Below, one piece after another: positions 11,601 through 23,695 of a DNA stretch of 64,000 bases. The stretch spans positions 372,001-436,000 of the forward strand of contig JALNQF010000007.1 of assembly GCA_028456385.1 (NCBI GenBank), given 5' to 3'. The translations under genes were made by a program, and so were the position numbers. Origin of the DNA: Ophiosphaerella korrae (lineage: Eukaryota > Ascomycota > Dothideomycetes > Pleosporales > Phaeosphaeriaceae). Numbering within the stretch: position 1 is the stretch's first letter; every line of letters starts with the position of its first letter. A model generated the notes under the pieces. The model was given only the letters and a program-made list of their open reading frames with translations. It was not told where the DNA came from and did no database searches.

Positions 11601-13996
11601 TCACGAACAATGGCATCAGCTCGAGGCTCTGCGCGCACAAAAACCTCAGCCCACGCCTGAAGCTCGGGCAACTTGCTACTGAGGTGCTCCTTGACTGCCT
11701 CGCAAGTCGAGTTTATCTCAAGGATAGTCTCAAATTTGCTGGGTAGAATTTTGTCAATAGCCTCCAGCAGAAAGTCCGAATCCCACTGATTAAGTTTCAA
11801 GGCTTCTTGGAACAGCTCATGGAGAAGTGTACCGTAGAGCATGGGCGGGTTGGCCTTACTCGTCGCTTTCACCCGATCTTGGAGCACTGCCCGTCGTAAA
11901 CATCCAAAAGAATCTGCAACCACAGTTGCAGATATTAGATGATCAGGATGTAATATTAGCATGTTGCTATGAGCATCAACGACGCATTGCCCAGTAGATG
12001 AGAACTCCCCGATGACGTGCACGAATGAGTCTTTTGTACAAGGAGTATCGAACCATGCTTGTCGTAGAATAATCGCCTTGAACAGCTTCGTCTTCTCTTC
12101 CTCGACTAGCAGAATCTACGACCGTTAGCCAAACATTGCAAAGAGCCGAGTTTGTAGAGGTAGATTTACCTTCTCGGGCATGGGATGTCCATGCTCAGTC
12201 ATGTAAGACCCTTCGTTTATGTCCTTGACTAGATAACGTTGAATGGCTCTTGCGTTCTGTGAACTCTTTCAGTTTTAGCATGTCTTCATTATCACGGAAA
12301 CGTGCAAGTTCTACGTACAGCATCCGTAGGTGTCTGTGTAGCCGCTACCTCCGCCGCAGCGAAAACGTCTACATCTATATCGTCTCCAAATTCATCCGAG
12401 TCATCATCAACAAGGTTGATGATTGGAGCAGGCGCAGAGTTTCTCGTGGCTGCAGGGGCTTCTACCTTTTGGGAGGGTGATAATAATGGTCTTGTGTCAT
12501 ACAATGATGCAACGTGCTCAAGATCCGCGGCAAACCCATCTTCATCCTCGTCCATACCAAACTCATCGTCAGAGTCTACTTGTTGCGACTGCACTCTTGC
12601 TAACGGCTGTTGTGATTGAGATTGGTGTATTATTTCAGAGGGTTTCGTGACATGGTTTGTTGGTGGCACTGCTTGTACAGGCTGCTCAACCGCTTGAGGC
12701 GAAATGTCTAGAACGTCCGCCATCTCTGAGTCGAAGTCGTCATCACCAAACTCATCTGAAGATCCAGAGTGCCTTTTTGGCTCGTCGTCTTCCAAGTATA
12801 CGTCCTCATCTTCCTCGATAACTTCATCTTCCCTCTGCGTAGTTTTCAGAGTTCCTGTAGCCTGTTCTTGTGCGCGTCGTTGCAGGGGTGAGCCTGATGA
12901 CCCCTCGTGGCGGTCTCCTGTGTCCGGCAAAGGAGACGAGCTGGAAGGTAATTGTGAGGAAACCCTCGAATGCGGCTTGGGTACGCATTGCTTCATTTGC
13001 TGGATCATGTTGGCAAGATTTGACTTGGGTGGGGGCCCAACCATTGCACCATCTGAGCTTGGAGCGGCCGCAAAGACATCCTCGGCTGATTCTTTCTCAG
13101 CTTGGAATACGCCATGTGTTCTCCTACGCTTTTTCGTTGATGCTGGGAACTCGTGGCCACAGCTTGCCCAGCGTCGAAGCCCGCTAACGCTGCCCATGGC
13201 GGCGGTAGACCGAGGTGATGATTCGTTGATGAGATGCGCAAAGGCCACACTCCTGTTTGCACTTGGTGTTCCTTTGTTGCTTGTGTATCGACTCCACATG
13301 TCCATCGCTGGGTCTGCTTGAGGTGTTGTGAGCTCTTTCCTGGCAGGGTCTAGCGTGTGTTCGTCCTGTGACGGGCCTACAGGCGAGGAGCTTCTAGCAC
13401 GCTTCTTATTCTTTCGAGGCAAAGGTGTGCTCGTTGGCTGTGACCCGCGCCATATCAACTGCTCCTCTGGCGAAACAACAGGTTGCGGCGCATGTCTCGA
13501 GGAATCGTCGATGTTGCCAACGAGATCGGCTAGCGGTAGCCTCTTCATGGCTGGCGTTGATGGTGGTGGGCACGTCCTGAAGGTCGCAGGCTTTGGAGTG
13601 ATAGCAGCCTTGAGCACCGTCTTCGCGGCCTGTGCTGCTTTGGCCGTGGCGTCGCCTGTCAATGCTTTCCTCGGCGCCACGGACAGGTTCTCTTTCTCAG
13701 CCTCGCGTTCCTTCGCAACCTCAGTAGTGGGAGCGCCCTTGATGAATTGGAAAGCCTTGAGCTTTGTACGAGTCTGCGTCGAGGGCATGATTGGAGGACC
13801 AGTAGCGACGTGCCGGGCCGGAGGGGCAGCGGCGCGGTTATTGTGGTGGGGGAAAGGCGGTTGGTTGCGTGAACGGTGCCATTGGCCTCTGTACTGCTGG
13901 AGGGAAGAGTCAGAGAAGCAAAAGAGGGACGGGCGGCTCCAAGTGTACCTTGGGTTTCGGATCCTGGTCAAAGAAGGACTTTTGGCGTGTTGACAT
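8686..13996 (-). CDS. DNA2: DNA replication ATP-dependent helicase/nuclease Dna2
   Basis: Five exons on the minus strand: 13996-13949, 13896-12319, 12256-12170, 12115-11359 and 11315-8686, 1699 residues, all phases consistent. Dna2 cleaves flaps during Okazaki fragment maturation and resects double-strand breaks. The N-terminal 540 residues are low-complexity and acidic. The nuclease domain follows, with an iron-sulfur cysteine in SFGCLRRA (about residue 642), GNIDATVQV, the catalytic lysine in PFEVKTGK (about 799), and the remaining Fe-S cysteines in KCQKCYAQEAC (about 880). The SF1 helicase shows Walker A GMPGTGKTTT (about 1170), Walker B CIVDEAS and the late motif INVALTRARSKL. The first exon codes for only 16 residues and carries QKSFF, loosely like a PCNA-interaction motif. 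The tail after the helicase is basic. Divergent from the carrier gene at 14498. Confidence 0.96.
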
Positions 13997-14497
13997 GAGT
14001 GGAGATGGTTGGATTGGCTAGCGTAGGCGGAGCATCGAGTGTGGTTTACGCGACGCGTAGCGCTAACGCAACGTCACGTGGGCGGGTATGGCTTGGACCA
14101 ATTTGGGAAGGCAATGTCGGGTGGGCGTGTCTGAGTGGATCCGCAGCGTAAAGCACACTGCCGTCAATACCCACAAAATCCATCTATCGCCCGGTAGCCT
14201 CCCATCCCGCCATCGACCTATTGGGTTCCAGAGCTCGTCCCTGTCGCGTGGAAAACCGGGTGGGCCAGCGGAGCGTTGCTTTTACGACAAGCGAAGCTTT
14301 ATCAATCCCAACTGAGAGCTGTGACCAAGAGCTTAGGTCTAGGCGGGATTTGGACATCTCATCCCACGCTCTTCCCCAGGTCTTGTGCGCCGGCGGTCAA
14401 TCGACGCACGCCATCCTCATCCTCCCACTTTTCTCTTCCCTTCTTCTCCGTGACTCCTTACTCTTTGTCCCTGCTCTATCCCCACACCGTCGAAACC
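13997..14497. other. bidirectional promoter between DNA2 and the 2-oxodicarboxylate carrier
   Basis: A 501-bp divergent intergenic region. On the DNA2 side it has a CCAAT box in reverse (GGATTGGCT, about 14010-14020), an ACGCGT at 14053-14058 and CACGTG at 14075-14080. The carrier side is rich in C/T tracts close to its ATG. No gene is seen inside it. Confidence 0.6.
14053..14058. promoter_or_regulatory. MCB-like ACGCGT box upstream of DNA2
   Basis: The palindrome ACGCGT lies 57 bp upstream of the DNA2 start codon. In yeasts this hexamer (MluI cell-cycle box) binds MBF and drives G1/S expression of replication genes, so the location is apt. The hexamer also occurs several times elsewhere in this window, so the call rests on position only. 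Confidence 0.4.
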
Positions 14498-15857
14498 ATG
14501 TCTCAAGCAGATGCAAAGCCTCTGCCTTTCGTCTACCAGTTCGCGGCTGGTAAGTCTTAATTGTGGCATGGCTGCACAACTTCGGGGCACGGGAGCTGGA
14601 GTTGTCCACTTTTTGGGAGCTCCGAGAAAAAGCTATGCGCTGCACCACCACAGCTGCTTTCTCTCATCTACTCTCTGGCTTCGTCAATTGCAGCTGAAGC
14701 GCCTTGATTTGGTTACTGACAGTGTATAGGTGCCGTGGCGGGTGTGTCGGAAGTGAGTCGCTGCTTCCTATGAAACTACGCTCGTGGCAGCCCAGGCAAT
14801 ACTAATAAAGCATGTGCGCGTAGATTCTGATTATGTACTTTCTTCCCTCATCTCTATTACCCTAGATTGGCAACTAATCATCTTAGGTACCCGCTGGATG
14901 TTGTTAAAACCCGAGTGTAAGCCCCCGCGCACACCGTCGCTCGACCGACGTATCTGAGTATATACAGCCAGCTGCAGACCAGCAAAGCCGTGGGCGAAGA
15001 AGGGTACAATGGCATGGTAGATTGCTTCAGGAAAATCATCAAGCATGAAGGGTACGCTCCCAACGAACGCGACATGCAAGTGGGCAGAAATACTGACACG
15101 CCGCAGTGCTTCAAGGTTATACCGTGGTATCTCTGCTCCCATTCTCATGGAGGCACCAAAGAGGTAGGCTGAGGTATCAGATTCCTACACCCTTCCTGAC
15201 CACCGTAGGGCCACCAAGTTTGCCGCAAACGACTCATGGGGCGCCTTCTACCGCAACCTCTTCGGCGTCGCCAAAATGAACCAATCTCTCTCCATCCTCA
15301 CGGGTGCCACCGCAGGCGCAACCGAAGCCTTCGTCGTCGTCCCCTTCGAGCTCGTCAAAATCCGGCTCCAAGACAAAGCCCAGGCCCACAAATATAACGG
15401 CATGATCGACTGCGTGACTAAAATCATCAAGCAAGAAGGCCCTCTGACCCTCTACCAAGGTCTCGAATCAACAATGTGGCGCCACATCCTCTGGAACGCC
15501 GGTTACTTTGGCTGCATTTTCCAGGTCCGCGGTCTCTTGCCCACCGCAACAGACAAGAAGGGCCAAATCACAAATGACCTGATATCCGGTGCGGTCGGTG
15601 GCACTGTCGGAACGATCCTAAACACCCCGATGGACGTCGTCAAGTCGCGTATCCAAAACTCACCAAAGGTCGCGGGCACAACGCCCAAGTACAACTGGGC
15701 ATGGCCTGCGCTCGGCACTGTCGCGAGAGAAGAAGGCTTCGGCGCGCTGTACAAGGGCTTCTTGCCAAAGGTGTTGAGACTGGGCCCTGGTGGTGGAATC
15801 TTGCTTGTCGTGTTCACGGGCGTGATGGACTTTTTCCGGAAGATGCGTAATGAGTAG
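14498..15857 (+). CDS. ODC1: mitochondrial 2-oxodicarboxylate carrier (SLC25 family)
   Basis: Seven exons: 14498-14549, 14730-14752, 14824-14834, 14887-14916, 14968-15051, 15107-15163 and 15209-15857, 301 residues. Exchanges 2-oxoadipate and 2-oxoglutarate across the inner mitochondrial membrane, linked to lysine metabolism. Mitochondrial carrier signatures appear in the three repeats, PLDVVKTR, PFELVKIRLQD and PMDVVKSRIQ. The text around GVSEILIMYP and RATKFAANDSWG matches the Odc1/Odc2 branch as I know it. The third exon is only 11 nt, yet every junction is GT-AG and in phase, and the spliced protein reads smoothly through it. The 5' half is unusually intron-dense while the last 649 nt have none. 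Confidence 0.95.
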
Positions 15858-16333
15858 AATGCAGACGAAAAACCACATGCATCGGCAAATACCAGGGCAA
15901 TAGACTGTACTTCTTACACCAGATCTGCCACGCTGGCCAGGCAGATCTCGGCCAAAACAGACATTCAACAACTAGACCCAAACAAAACAAATACCAACAT
16001 CCATAATTATGATTTTATGTTACCGTGCCGTTTTCCCTTTAAATATAAAATGTGTGAAGAGAAAAACCCAAACCTCCCAAAACAAGCCTCCCCTGAGGCA
16101 ATCGTTGCTAAGTAACCCCCAGGTCTCGTAAGGATAATCGTATCATCCCGCCAAAACGACAGTCCATACTCCATCGCTAATGCAAACACACCGAACATAA
16201 TGCTAATGAATGAACAAAAGAAAAGCACAACACCAGAATACACATTACGCAAGGGTACAACAAATTTTGTGGGGCGATTACATCAATAGGGGCGCGAAGT
16301 CTGTATCGTCAGCTCGGCACATACGAGCGCAGC
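15858..16333. other. convergent 3' region between the carrier gene and SSK2
   Basis: No supported gene. Both flanking genes end here, facing each other, so the stretch holds two 3' untranslated regions. Short open frames on both strands lack coding signs. Confidence 0.5.
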
Positions 16334-19300
16334 TTAGGACCCATAAGCCGAATTATGGCGACTGCTCAGCGGCGTGTTACCCGCGCTGCTACTCGTCTCG
16401 GTGCTGGGCGTCTGCGGCTCAAGACTAAGTTGGGCACGCAGCGTCATGATCCACTCATGCTGGAGGAGTTCAACAGCAGCAATGCGCTTCGCGGGATCGC
16501 GTTCGAAGCACTTTTTCAAAAAGTCGATGCCCTGATCGCTGAGCTGGTCGCGGCTCGGGAGCTGGGGCGGGTCACCCTGCGCAATGTGGTACATGATGGC
16601 CCACTCGTTGTCCATGGAAGCCCAGGGGCGGCGGCCGGTTGCCATTTCGAGGATTACGCAGCCGAGCGACCAGATATCGACGGCGCCGTGGCGGCCGGTA
16701 GAACCGCCGCGGATGACTTCAGGGGACATGTACATTGGGGTGCCGGTCATGGAGCGTTGGCGGCCTTGTCGGGTGGCGTTGTGTTCCGCGGCGAGGGTTC
16801 TGCCTTGGCGGGCGATGAGCTTTGCGGCGCCGAAGTCGACGTATTTGATTACGCCGTTGTGGTCGAGGAGGATGTCTGGTCAAAGTCAGTATGAATTCAG
16901 AAAAGGACAATAGAAGGACGTACTCTCAGGTTTGATGTCACGATGCACGACACCAGCCTCATGGAGATAAGCGAGACCTTCCAACATCTGTAGAGCGTAG
17001 ACCATAATGACAGTCTCGTCCTCGATACGACCGTGTTCAAGCAGTCCAGCAAGCGAACCACCAGAGCAATACTCCATGAAAATGTAAACCTTATCTCTGT
17101 GGGGCTCAATACCGTAGTATGACACAACGTTAGGATGATCAAGGACTTGTAGTACCCCCATCTCATCCCTAATTTGAGCAACAATGGTAGGTATGAGCTG
17201 CGGATCCTGCAGACGAATCTCCTTGACGGCCATGAGGTGACCTGAGTCCAAGTTCATAGCAGCGTAGACAGATCCAAAAGTGCCACCACCCACAAACTGG
17301 CCTTGTTGCCATCGCAGGGTGACATTGGTAGCGGACGCGGATAGGTAGGTAAGCGCTCGGTCGGCTTCGTTAGAGTCCTCCAGCACCCTACCAAGGGCTT
17401 GGCGTTCGGCTTCCTTTTCCTTCCGGAAGGAATCAATCTCCTCCAGTCTCTGCATCCACTGCAGTTGGGTCAACTCAATAGACTCTTCGTCGTCTTTTGA
17501 GTTTTTGGGGTCCATGAAATTTTGCCCAGCAATAGCATTCAAACGTTGCCTCTCGGCTTGAGCGGCAATTGTAGATCTAGCGCCCATAATATCAAAGTGA
17601 GAGATGAGAACTGACATGCATCCGGCGACCTTGGCGCGGAGTCTTGAGTATTCTTCGTCACTCATTGACAGAATATTTTGTCCGCGGGTCATCATCATCG
17701 CGAATTCGAGAGCCACAACAGCCCATCTAAAAGTCTTGCGGTCTGAAGCAATACAATCGTCGCAGATGAAGCTTACCCAGTCTAGGGCCAGTCGAGTCAG
17801 CTTGATGTTGTTCATTGCTCTTCGGTTATAGTCCATATATAGAACAGAACGCTGACCAAACTCAGTGGCGAAAGCGAAGCAAGTCTGGATGAGATCCTGG
17901 CAGTCAAGACCCTGTGTTTGCCTTCGAACAATCTCAACACTATCCATAATCGTATTAGAGAGCTTATAGGCAGTCTTTTTGATCTTCTGCAATTCCTGAT
18001 TAACTCGTGGAAGGTTGGCTCTTTGATCGATGAGAGTGTTGAGTTCTACATTGATGCACTGTAGGAAGGACACGTTGGCATTGGCCAAGCGCTGTTGCGA
18101 TCCATCTGCAACAAGACGCAACCTGCCTGGCTTCAGGTCAAGATGTGGTTCGAGAATGCTGGCTGCCATTTTATTCCCAGACCAATACAGCGCCTCGTCT
18201 GGCTTTACAAGGAGTACATAAGGGTTTGATGGATCTTCTGGGGCTTCTTCTGCGTGGTAGCATGTGGTGAGGAGGGATTGGATATCTTGGGGCCGGTCCA
18301 GTAGCGCTGGTGATGCGATTATGTAAACCCCAGTATTATTACCGCCGCTGGTCTCGACAAGGAAATGGCCGGTGACGATCAATGCTTCATATAAGTCGTT
18401 CAGTTGGTCCTGATCCAAATCAATATGGTTGATGTTATACTCCGTGCAGTTTTCAAACCGTTGGGTTAGGATCCTAGAGAAACGGAACAATTTTCGCTGT
18501 CGGACACGTACAGAGTCGAGGATTTGTTTATATCGCTTCTCCATCTCGGAGCCGGTCAGCTCGTCTGGCCGACGTTGGAGCTCTCTCTCGAAATGCGCAC
18601 TTAGGCGAGTGAGTGACTTGGAGGTGAGGACACTAAACTGTTCGGCAGTTTCAACATCACCCCCCTGGAGTTGTCTACCGAGCTTGTTGCAAAAGTCCCA
18701 CTCCTGCTCCAGAATTTCAGCCTCCTTGAACGTGTTCTTGTTGGCGGCTAGCTTCCAGTTCAGCATCTTAAAGTAGAACTTCAGGGCTTCCAGCACGACT
18801 GTATCGAAATTTTCCTCGATGCAAGGTGGTAAGTCCCAGCCTGGTTCTGGCCTTGAAATGATCAGGTAACTTTCCTTGACTTGGCCAGCCATGGCGAGGA
18901 GGATTTGGAATTGAGCGATCATCTGTTCAGCCATCATGACACCTTGCTGTGATGGGTCCTTGATCTTCTTGGCATAGGAAAGACGGACGCGGATAATTTC
19001 TTGAAGTAAGCGTGATGGGAAATTGATCAGTGTAAGCAGCTCTTCAATGTATGGTGGAAGATGCCTGTCAGCAAAGCCCTCCGCGTTGGCGATGAGGGTT
19101 GTCTTTGCCTTTTGGATGACCTTCTCGAGCGGTCCGAGCAGATTGGTCTCGCCCTGTAGAGACTTTAGGCCATCTTCTTTGAGTATGCGGTCGATAAACG
19201 AAGACTCATCGGTGAGATGGTGTTCTTGTGAGGATCGCGGCCGTGCCTTTGTAAAGTCGAGCTCTTCGTTCCCTACCCATTTCTTTAGGATAGACATCTC

Positions 19301-20797
19301 GGTGTTGATGAGGGCTATGGTGTTGTGCCAGGCCATGACAGCATCACAGGCGTCCTTGTACGGCTGCGAGGCCGCCCTGGGGTATGCCGCTTCGAGTGCC
19401 TGGCGGGTTGGGTACACGCTCTCAATCTTTTCAATCTTCTTGACAATGTCCTCGACCTGTTGTGCTGGTGTCTGACCTGTCTCAGCAGAGCCCTCCACCT
19501 CAAACGAGATGACGCTCTCGAGATTGGCCCTGATCTTGGCGCGGGCGTCGTCGACTATCCGGCGCTGTGCCTGCAGCGACCGGCCACAGACCTTGGCGCG
19601 TATGCCAATCCAGATCTCAGCCTTCATGGTGCTGTCGCCCTGCTGCTCGGTGCTGCCAATCAGCCGCTTCTTCTCCTGCTTGACCACATCGCCCGTCAGC
19701 ACGCTGGCGAGCATGGAGTGCCACTCGAGGCGCTCGCGGTTGGCTGGGATCTTGAGCTCCTCTATCGATGGCTGCATGTCCTCGTTGCCATAGTACAGTA
19801 GCGTCTCCTGGTCGTAGGGATTGCTGTCAACGTAGTCTGCAGTGGACGGCGACTCCTCCTCCGTCTCCGAGTCGGTGCTGTAGCCCAGGCTCGGGGTGCG
19901 CAGGGCCGGGTCGAAGAAGTCATCCTGCTCGTTCTCCTGGCGGATGCGCTGGACATATGCTTTTTCCTGGGCGCGGTAGTCGGCGTTGGGGTTGCGGCGA
20001 GAGCGCGTGGCCGACGAGTTGCGGGTGCGGTGGGTGTTGGAGTTGAGGGAGAACTGCTGGGGCCGGCGGGCAGGCGCATATGCGTTGGACGGGGTGCGCA
20101 CGGCGCTGGGTCGCGGCGTGCGCGCAGAATTGGAGCCGTTGGTCTGGATGGGCGGCGGCAGGTCCGTCATGATGGCAGGGCCGCGAGAACGCGAAGGCAG
20201 GCCGTTGGTGTAGCTGTAGCTCGCACTCAGGCTCAGGTTGGCCAAAGGGGGCACGTCGTCGATGGGCGTTGCGACCACGGGCGCTGCGACCACGGGCGGT
20301 GCAAATTGATACCGGCCTTCGTCCATGCTGGGGCCGCCAAGCGCGGCATCGTGATCGTGGTCGGACTCGCCGCCTGACGACGAGGCAGAGCTCTCCGTGT
20401 GCCCAGGGACATTCACCACGACCGGCCTAACTAGCTCAACCATGCTGTCGCCTGCAGGAGAAAGCGGAGACACGCTGTGGTAGTGTACGTTGTTGAAGCG
20501 CACTCCTCGGCCGTCGCTCATATAGACCATAGACGTCTTGCTAGTCTCAGGCTCGTGAGCAGGGATCAGCGCGGAATCCTGTTTCTTGTCCGCGGGAGTC
20601 AGTGTGGCAATACCTGGTAGACACCCTAGCAAACAACCTGGCTCTCTGCTAAGCCTAATCATCGGCGACGCAGCAATTGCGGATGCATGACAATAAAATG
20701 GCATCTCGTGCAATCGGAAACACACATCGACTTTGCTTAGCGGCTGGCACATGTTACCGCCACCTTCCGTCTGCGACGACGTTGGAAGGAATGACAT
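16334..20797 (-). CDS. SSK2: MAP kinase kinase kinase of the HOG pathway (Ssk2/SskB type)
   Basis: Two exons (20797-16924 and 16875-16334) with a 48-nt intron cutting the asparagine codon of DIKPEN. The product has 1471 residues from 20797, or 1382 from the ATG at 20530, which begins MVYMSDGRG. I find the shorter start more convincing because the first 89 residues are cysteine-rich and unlike the rest. The kinase relays osmotic and oxidative stress to the Pbs2-type MAPKK. Seen in order: a serine-rich disordered region, the conserved Ssk2 block with RERLEWHSMLASVLTGDVVK, a long helical middle, then a C-terminal kinase domain with GGGTFGSVYAA, AVKEIRL, HRDIKPEN and GTPMYMSPEVIRGG, and a short serine-rich tail. 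The catalytic residues are intact. Confidence 0.95.
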
Positions 20798-22666
20798 ACG
20801 TAGTAGACACGCGTTGAACTTTGCCTAGCCAGCAGCAACTTCTCGACGCATCTGCCTCGTTCATTCGCCACACGGATGCACTCCAATGTCTGCCGCGACC
20901 TTCCTTAGCTGCAGGCTGAGTCGCTGGCCTGCCGTCCTGGCCGTGAAAACCTGCGTGCAGCCATGACCGCCTTGGCTTGATCCACCTGTTCTGACCTGGT
21001 CCACAGTCTAGAACCAAAGCTTGGTTCGTCCAGCATCAATCAACCTTGACCAACACTAGCTCCAGGACAAGCATCTCGGGGTACCACCCGATTCGATGAG
21101 CATGATGCGTGCAGCGCGTTGGAAGGACATCTGTGTTACCAGTCATGTGACAATATCACGTGCCTGTAGGCTCAGCCACAACCTCAGGCAGCATAGAGTC
21201 GCCCACGTAGCCACAAACACCCTGGATTCTGAAGTTTGACTACCATTTCTCAAAACTACCATTGACCGATTCATCCAGTCGCCCCTACCACAAAAACCCC
21301 AAACCATGTCGTTGATCGCATGCGAGTGGAACAGGGGAATATGAGTAACGATCCTCGGGCCGTGCAAGGCGCCGCAAGTAACCGCGAGCTTTGCAGTGAA
21401 TGTAAAAAGTTGGACCTAGAGCTGATATTCAAGACGGAGACGAATTCCAAAGACATAGGGCCTGTCAAATGATACACCAATAAATTTTGCCCATTCTGTG
21501 CCATTATTTGGAACTCTATTCGTATGCACTGGGGAACGGTAAACCCGCTCAATAATACGAACAAGCAACCACGATTACTTATTCAGAGCAAAGTGCGGTG
21601 TTCCTTCAACCATCTATCTCACACATACCGGAACTATCGAGTAGCCCTTGCGATTACGCAGCAACCACCTAAATTCCAACTCAAGCGACGCGTTCTTCGG
21701 ACCGACATAGAAAGGCGATTTATTATTGCAGAATTAGAAATACCTCCTGAAACCAGCAGTAAAAACATCATCCCTTCATATATTAGACGAGAAGTGCAGC
21801 ATCAATTAGATATCAATTTGCTCCGTCGTTGACTAGAAATCTGCCAAAATCATGATCACCCCCCACACTCTGATCCCGATTTATTCCGGAGAGGGTTTCG
21901 ACTCATTGAAGTTACCGAAGTGCGTCTTGTGGAGAAGAGTTAGCCATGCGAATACTTTGCTTTGTCTTATGTCTAGGGTGACACTGATCCGTTTGGACTA
22001 CGAACGACAAAGAAAAACCTCGACCAACTAAGACAACATGATGCTTTGAGAGGCAGCACTAGCATGGTTGGCAAAAGGATCTCGTGTACCATTGTCGACT
22101 CTACGCTATGTATCCTAAGAATTCCAAGTTTCATCAAGAGTTGGGGTACTCTCCATAGCCACAAATGACGCGTAAGGAAAATACGGCCTCCATTACTTCA
22201 ATATCTACTTTATTCATGAGAGTAATTGGAGCTCTTCAATCAAATTATAAGCTTGGTCATTCATAAACTCATATTCCTAATTTTCAAGAACAGCTCAGAT
22301 ATCAAAATGGCCTCTATACATAGATTTACACCGTTATCTATTTGGCTCAAGCAGATCTCCAAAGCCTCATTTTCCTTTATACAGTTTAGAAACTACCACA
22401 AGGAGCCTATACGACGATAAGGTTATAATGAGCCTAGAGGAGTCGGCATTAAAATATTCACCTTATTCAATTTTGAGAGTATCTTAAATCAGTCGTCACG
22501 AGTACAATAGCATGTTTGCCATCATAATCCTCGCTGAAACTAGTAAGCTTACTCCAAAAGCAAAGCTAGCAAAACACGTAAACGATGAAGTATCAGTCAA
22601 CTCCTGTCTTCTTTCACTAGTCTTATGAAGCTGTTCCCTCCTTTCAAACCCTACAAAGCATCTTTC
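20798..22666. other. gene-poor spacer turning AT-rich
   Basis: No supported gene. The first part is promoter and 5' flank of SSK2. From about 21900 the base composition turns AT-rich, most strongly at 22140-22620. A 102-codon open frame at 21524-21832 has no start context, domain or signal peptide that I recognise. This is the left border of a 6-kb gene-poor block. Confidence 0.5.
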
Positions 22667-23192
22667 TTAGTTCTTCTTCACATCGTACACCCCCAACACA
22701 AACTCCCCCGTTTGCGTACACCTCGAAAAGCCCGAACTCGCATGCACACAAAATACATTCCCCCGATCAACCACTAACCCGCGCGCAAACAGCGTCCGCT
22801 TCCCATGCTTCTTCCTACAACTCATCAGTAAAACTCATCACGCGCCTGGAAAGTAAATCATACACCACATGCTTAACATCGAGTTTGAAATCATAGTATC
22901 GATTGTAATCGACGAACTTGAACGCGTAGCTAGGATCCGTGCAGGCGAGGTATGTAGATGGGTACCCGGTGGCTGCGTCGGCGTAGGCCCAGCTTGCGGA
23001 GCATGTGGTGGAGGAGGTGTCGCTAGGGTCAGCGACGGTAAAAGTCACGGTGTAAGGACTGGTGTTTCCTGGGCGGCCTGTGGGCTCGAAGATGTCGAGG
23101 TTTGTGACTTGGAAGGGGGATGGGGTGGTGTTTGGGAGGGATAGGGCGAGGAGCGGGAGGGAGAGGAGGGCGAGGGATTTGAAGGCGAGCAT
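22667..23192 (-). CDS. small secreted four-cysteine protein, possibly AA1-like (Alt a 1 fold)
   Basis: Two exons (23192-22864 and 22814-22667) with a 49-nt intron containing TACTGAT, 158 residues. The ATG at 23192 starts a signal peptide (MLAFKSLALLSLPLLALSLP). The mature protein has four cysteines, in TTCSASW, LACTDPSY, VFCVH and SRCTQ, enough for two disulfides. The motif YAFKFVDYNRYYDFKLDVKH and the cysteine order recall fungal AA1-like proteins related to the Alternaria allergen Alt a 1, which are secreted beta-barrel proteins of plant-associated fungi. That placement is inference; the secretion signal and cysteines are seen directly. Without the intron the frame would stop after an unlikely tail, whereas the joined second exon supplies the last two cysteines. 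It lies at the edge of a repeat-bearing gene-poor block, a common setting for effector candidates. Confidence 0.75.
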
Positions 23193-23567
23193 TGTGGTGG
23201 GTCGGAGGGGTGAAGTATTTGTAGACTTATTAGTTGGGGAGTTAGAAGGTGTTGATGAAGTCCATGGTGGTGAATATGCCCAGCTCTTATAGCACTCTTT
23301 GATCACATGCCTTGTCCTTTTCCCATCCCCATGATGCTATTTACATCCGATGCGCCATGCTTGATCCAATGGGTGAAAGTCTCTGAGCGCCTCGTAATGC
23401 TCACTGTGGCGCGCCTCGTGTCCGTGTCTGTACAGAATATCGTCTCGGCAGTCAAGTCGTGTGTGATTGGTCAACACAATCAATAGGGGCGCACCGTTTC
23501 GAATTTGAGTTGCCAGCTGCGTTTTATGTATGATGTGAAGTGTATTAGGTGTAAATTCTACTGCATA

Positions 23568-23695
23568 CAGTGCCTTCGCATGGCAGAGCACATCCTTATC
23601 AAAGTTTGGCGAATCAGAACATAACAGCCAGTGTGATCTGGAGCCGTAATTCGTCAAACTTTGACAGGGATACGATCCGCCGTGCGAAGGCACTG
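23568..23695. mobile_element. MITE copy 1, 128 bp, Tc1/mariner-like ends
   Basis: A foldback element beginning CAGTGCCTTCGCA and ending in its inverse complement TGCGAAGGCACTG. The terminal inverted repeats run for about 47 bp on each side with some mismatches and leave a short loop. It is flanked on both sides by TA (23566-23567 and 23696-23697), the target duplication of Tc1/mariner elements. No coding capacity. A second copy of the same length lies 135 bp downstream. Confidence 0.85.

Noticed and set aside
12302..14000. Long antisense open frames opposite DNA2 exon 2
   Set aside because: They mirror the low-complexity serine- and acid-rich coding sequence and show no independent protein features.
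16355..16894. 179-codon plus-strand open frame opposite the SSK2 kinase domain
   Set aside because: Shadow of a GC-rich third-position coding strand; the minus strand carries the intact kinase motifs.
21524..21832. 102-codon plus-strand open frame
   Set aside because: No known motif, no upstream promoter signs, and it sits in a gene-poor, increasingly AT-rich region.
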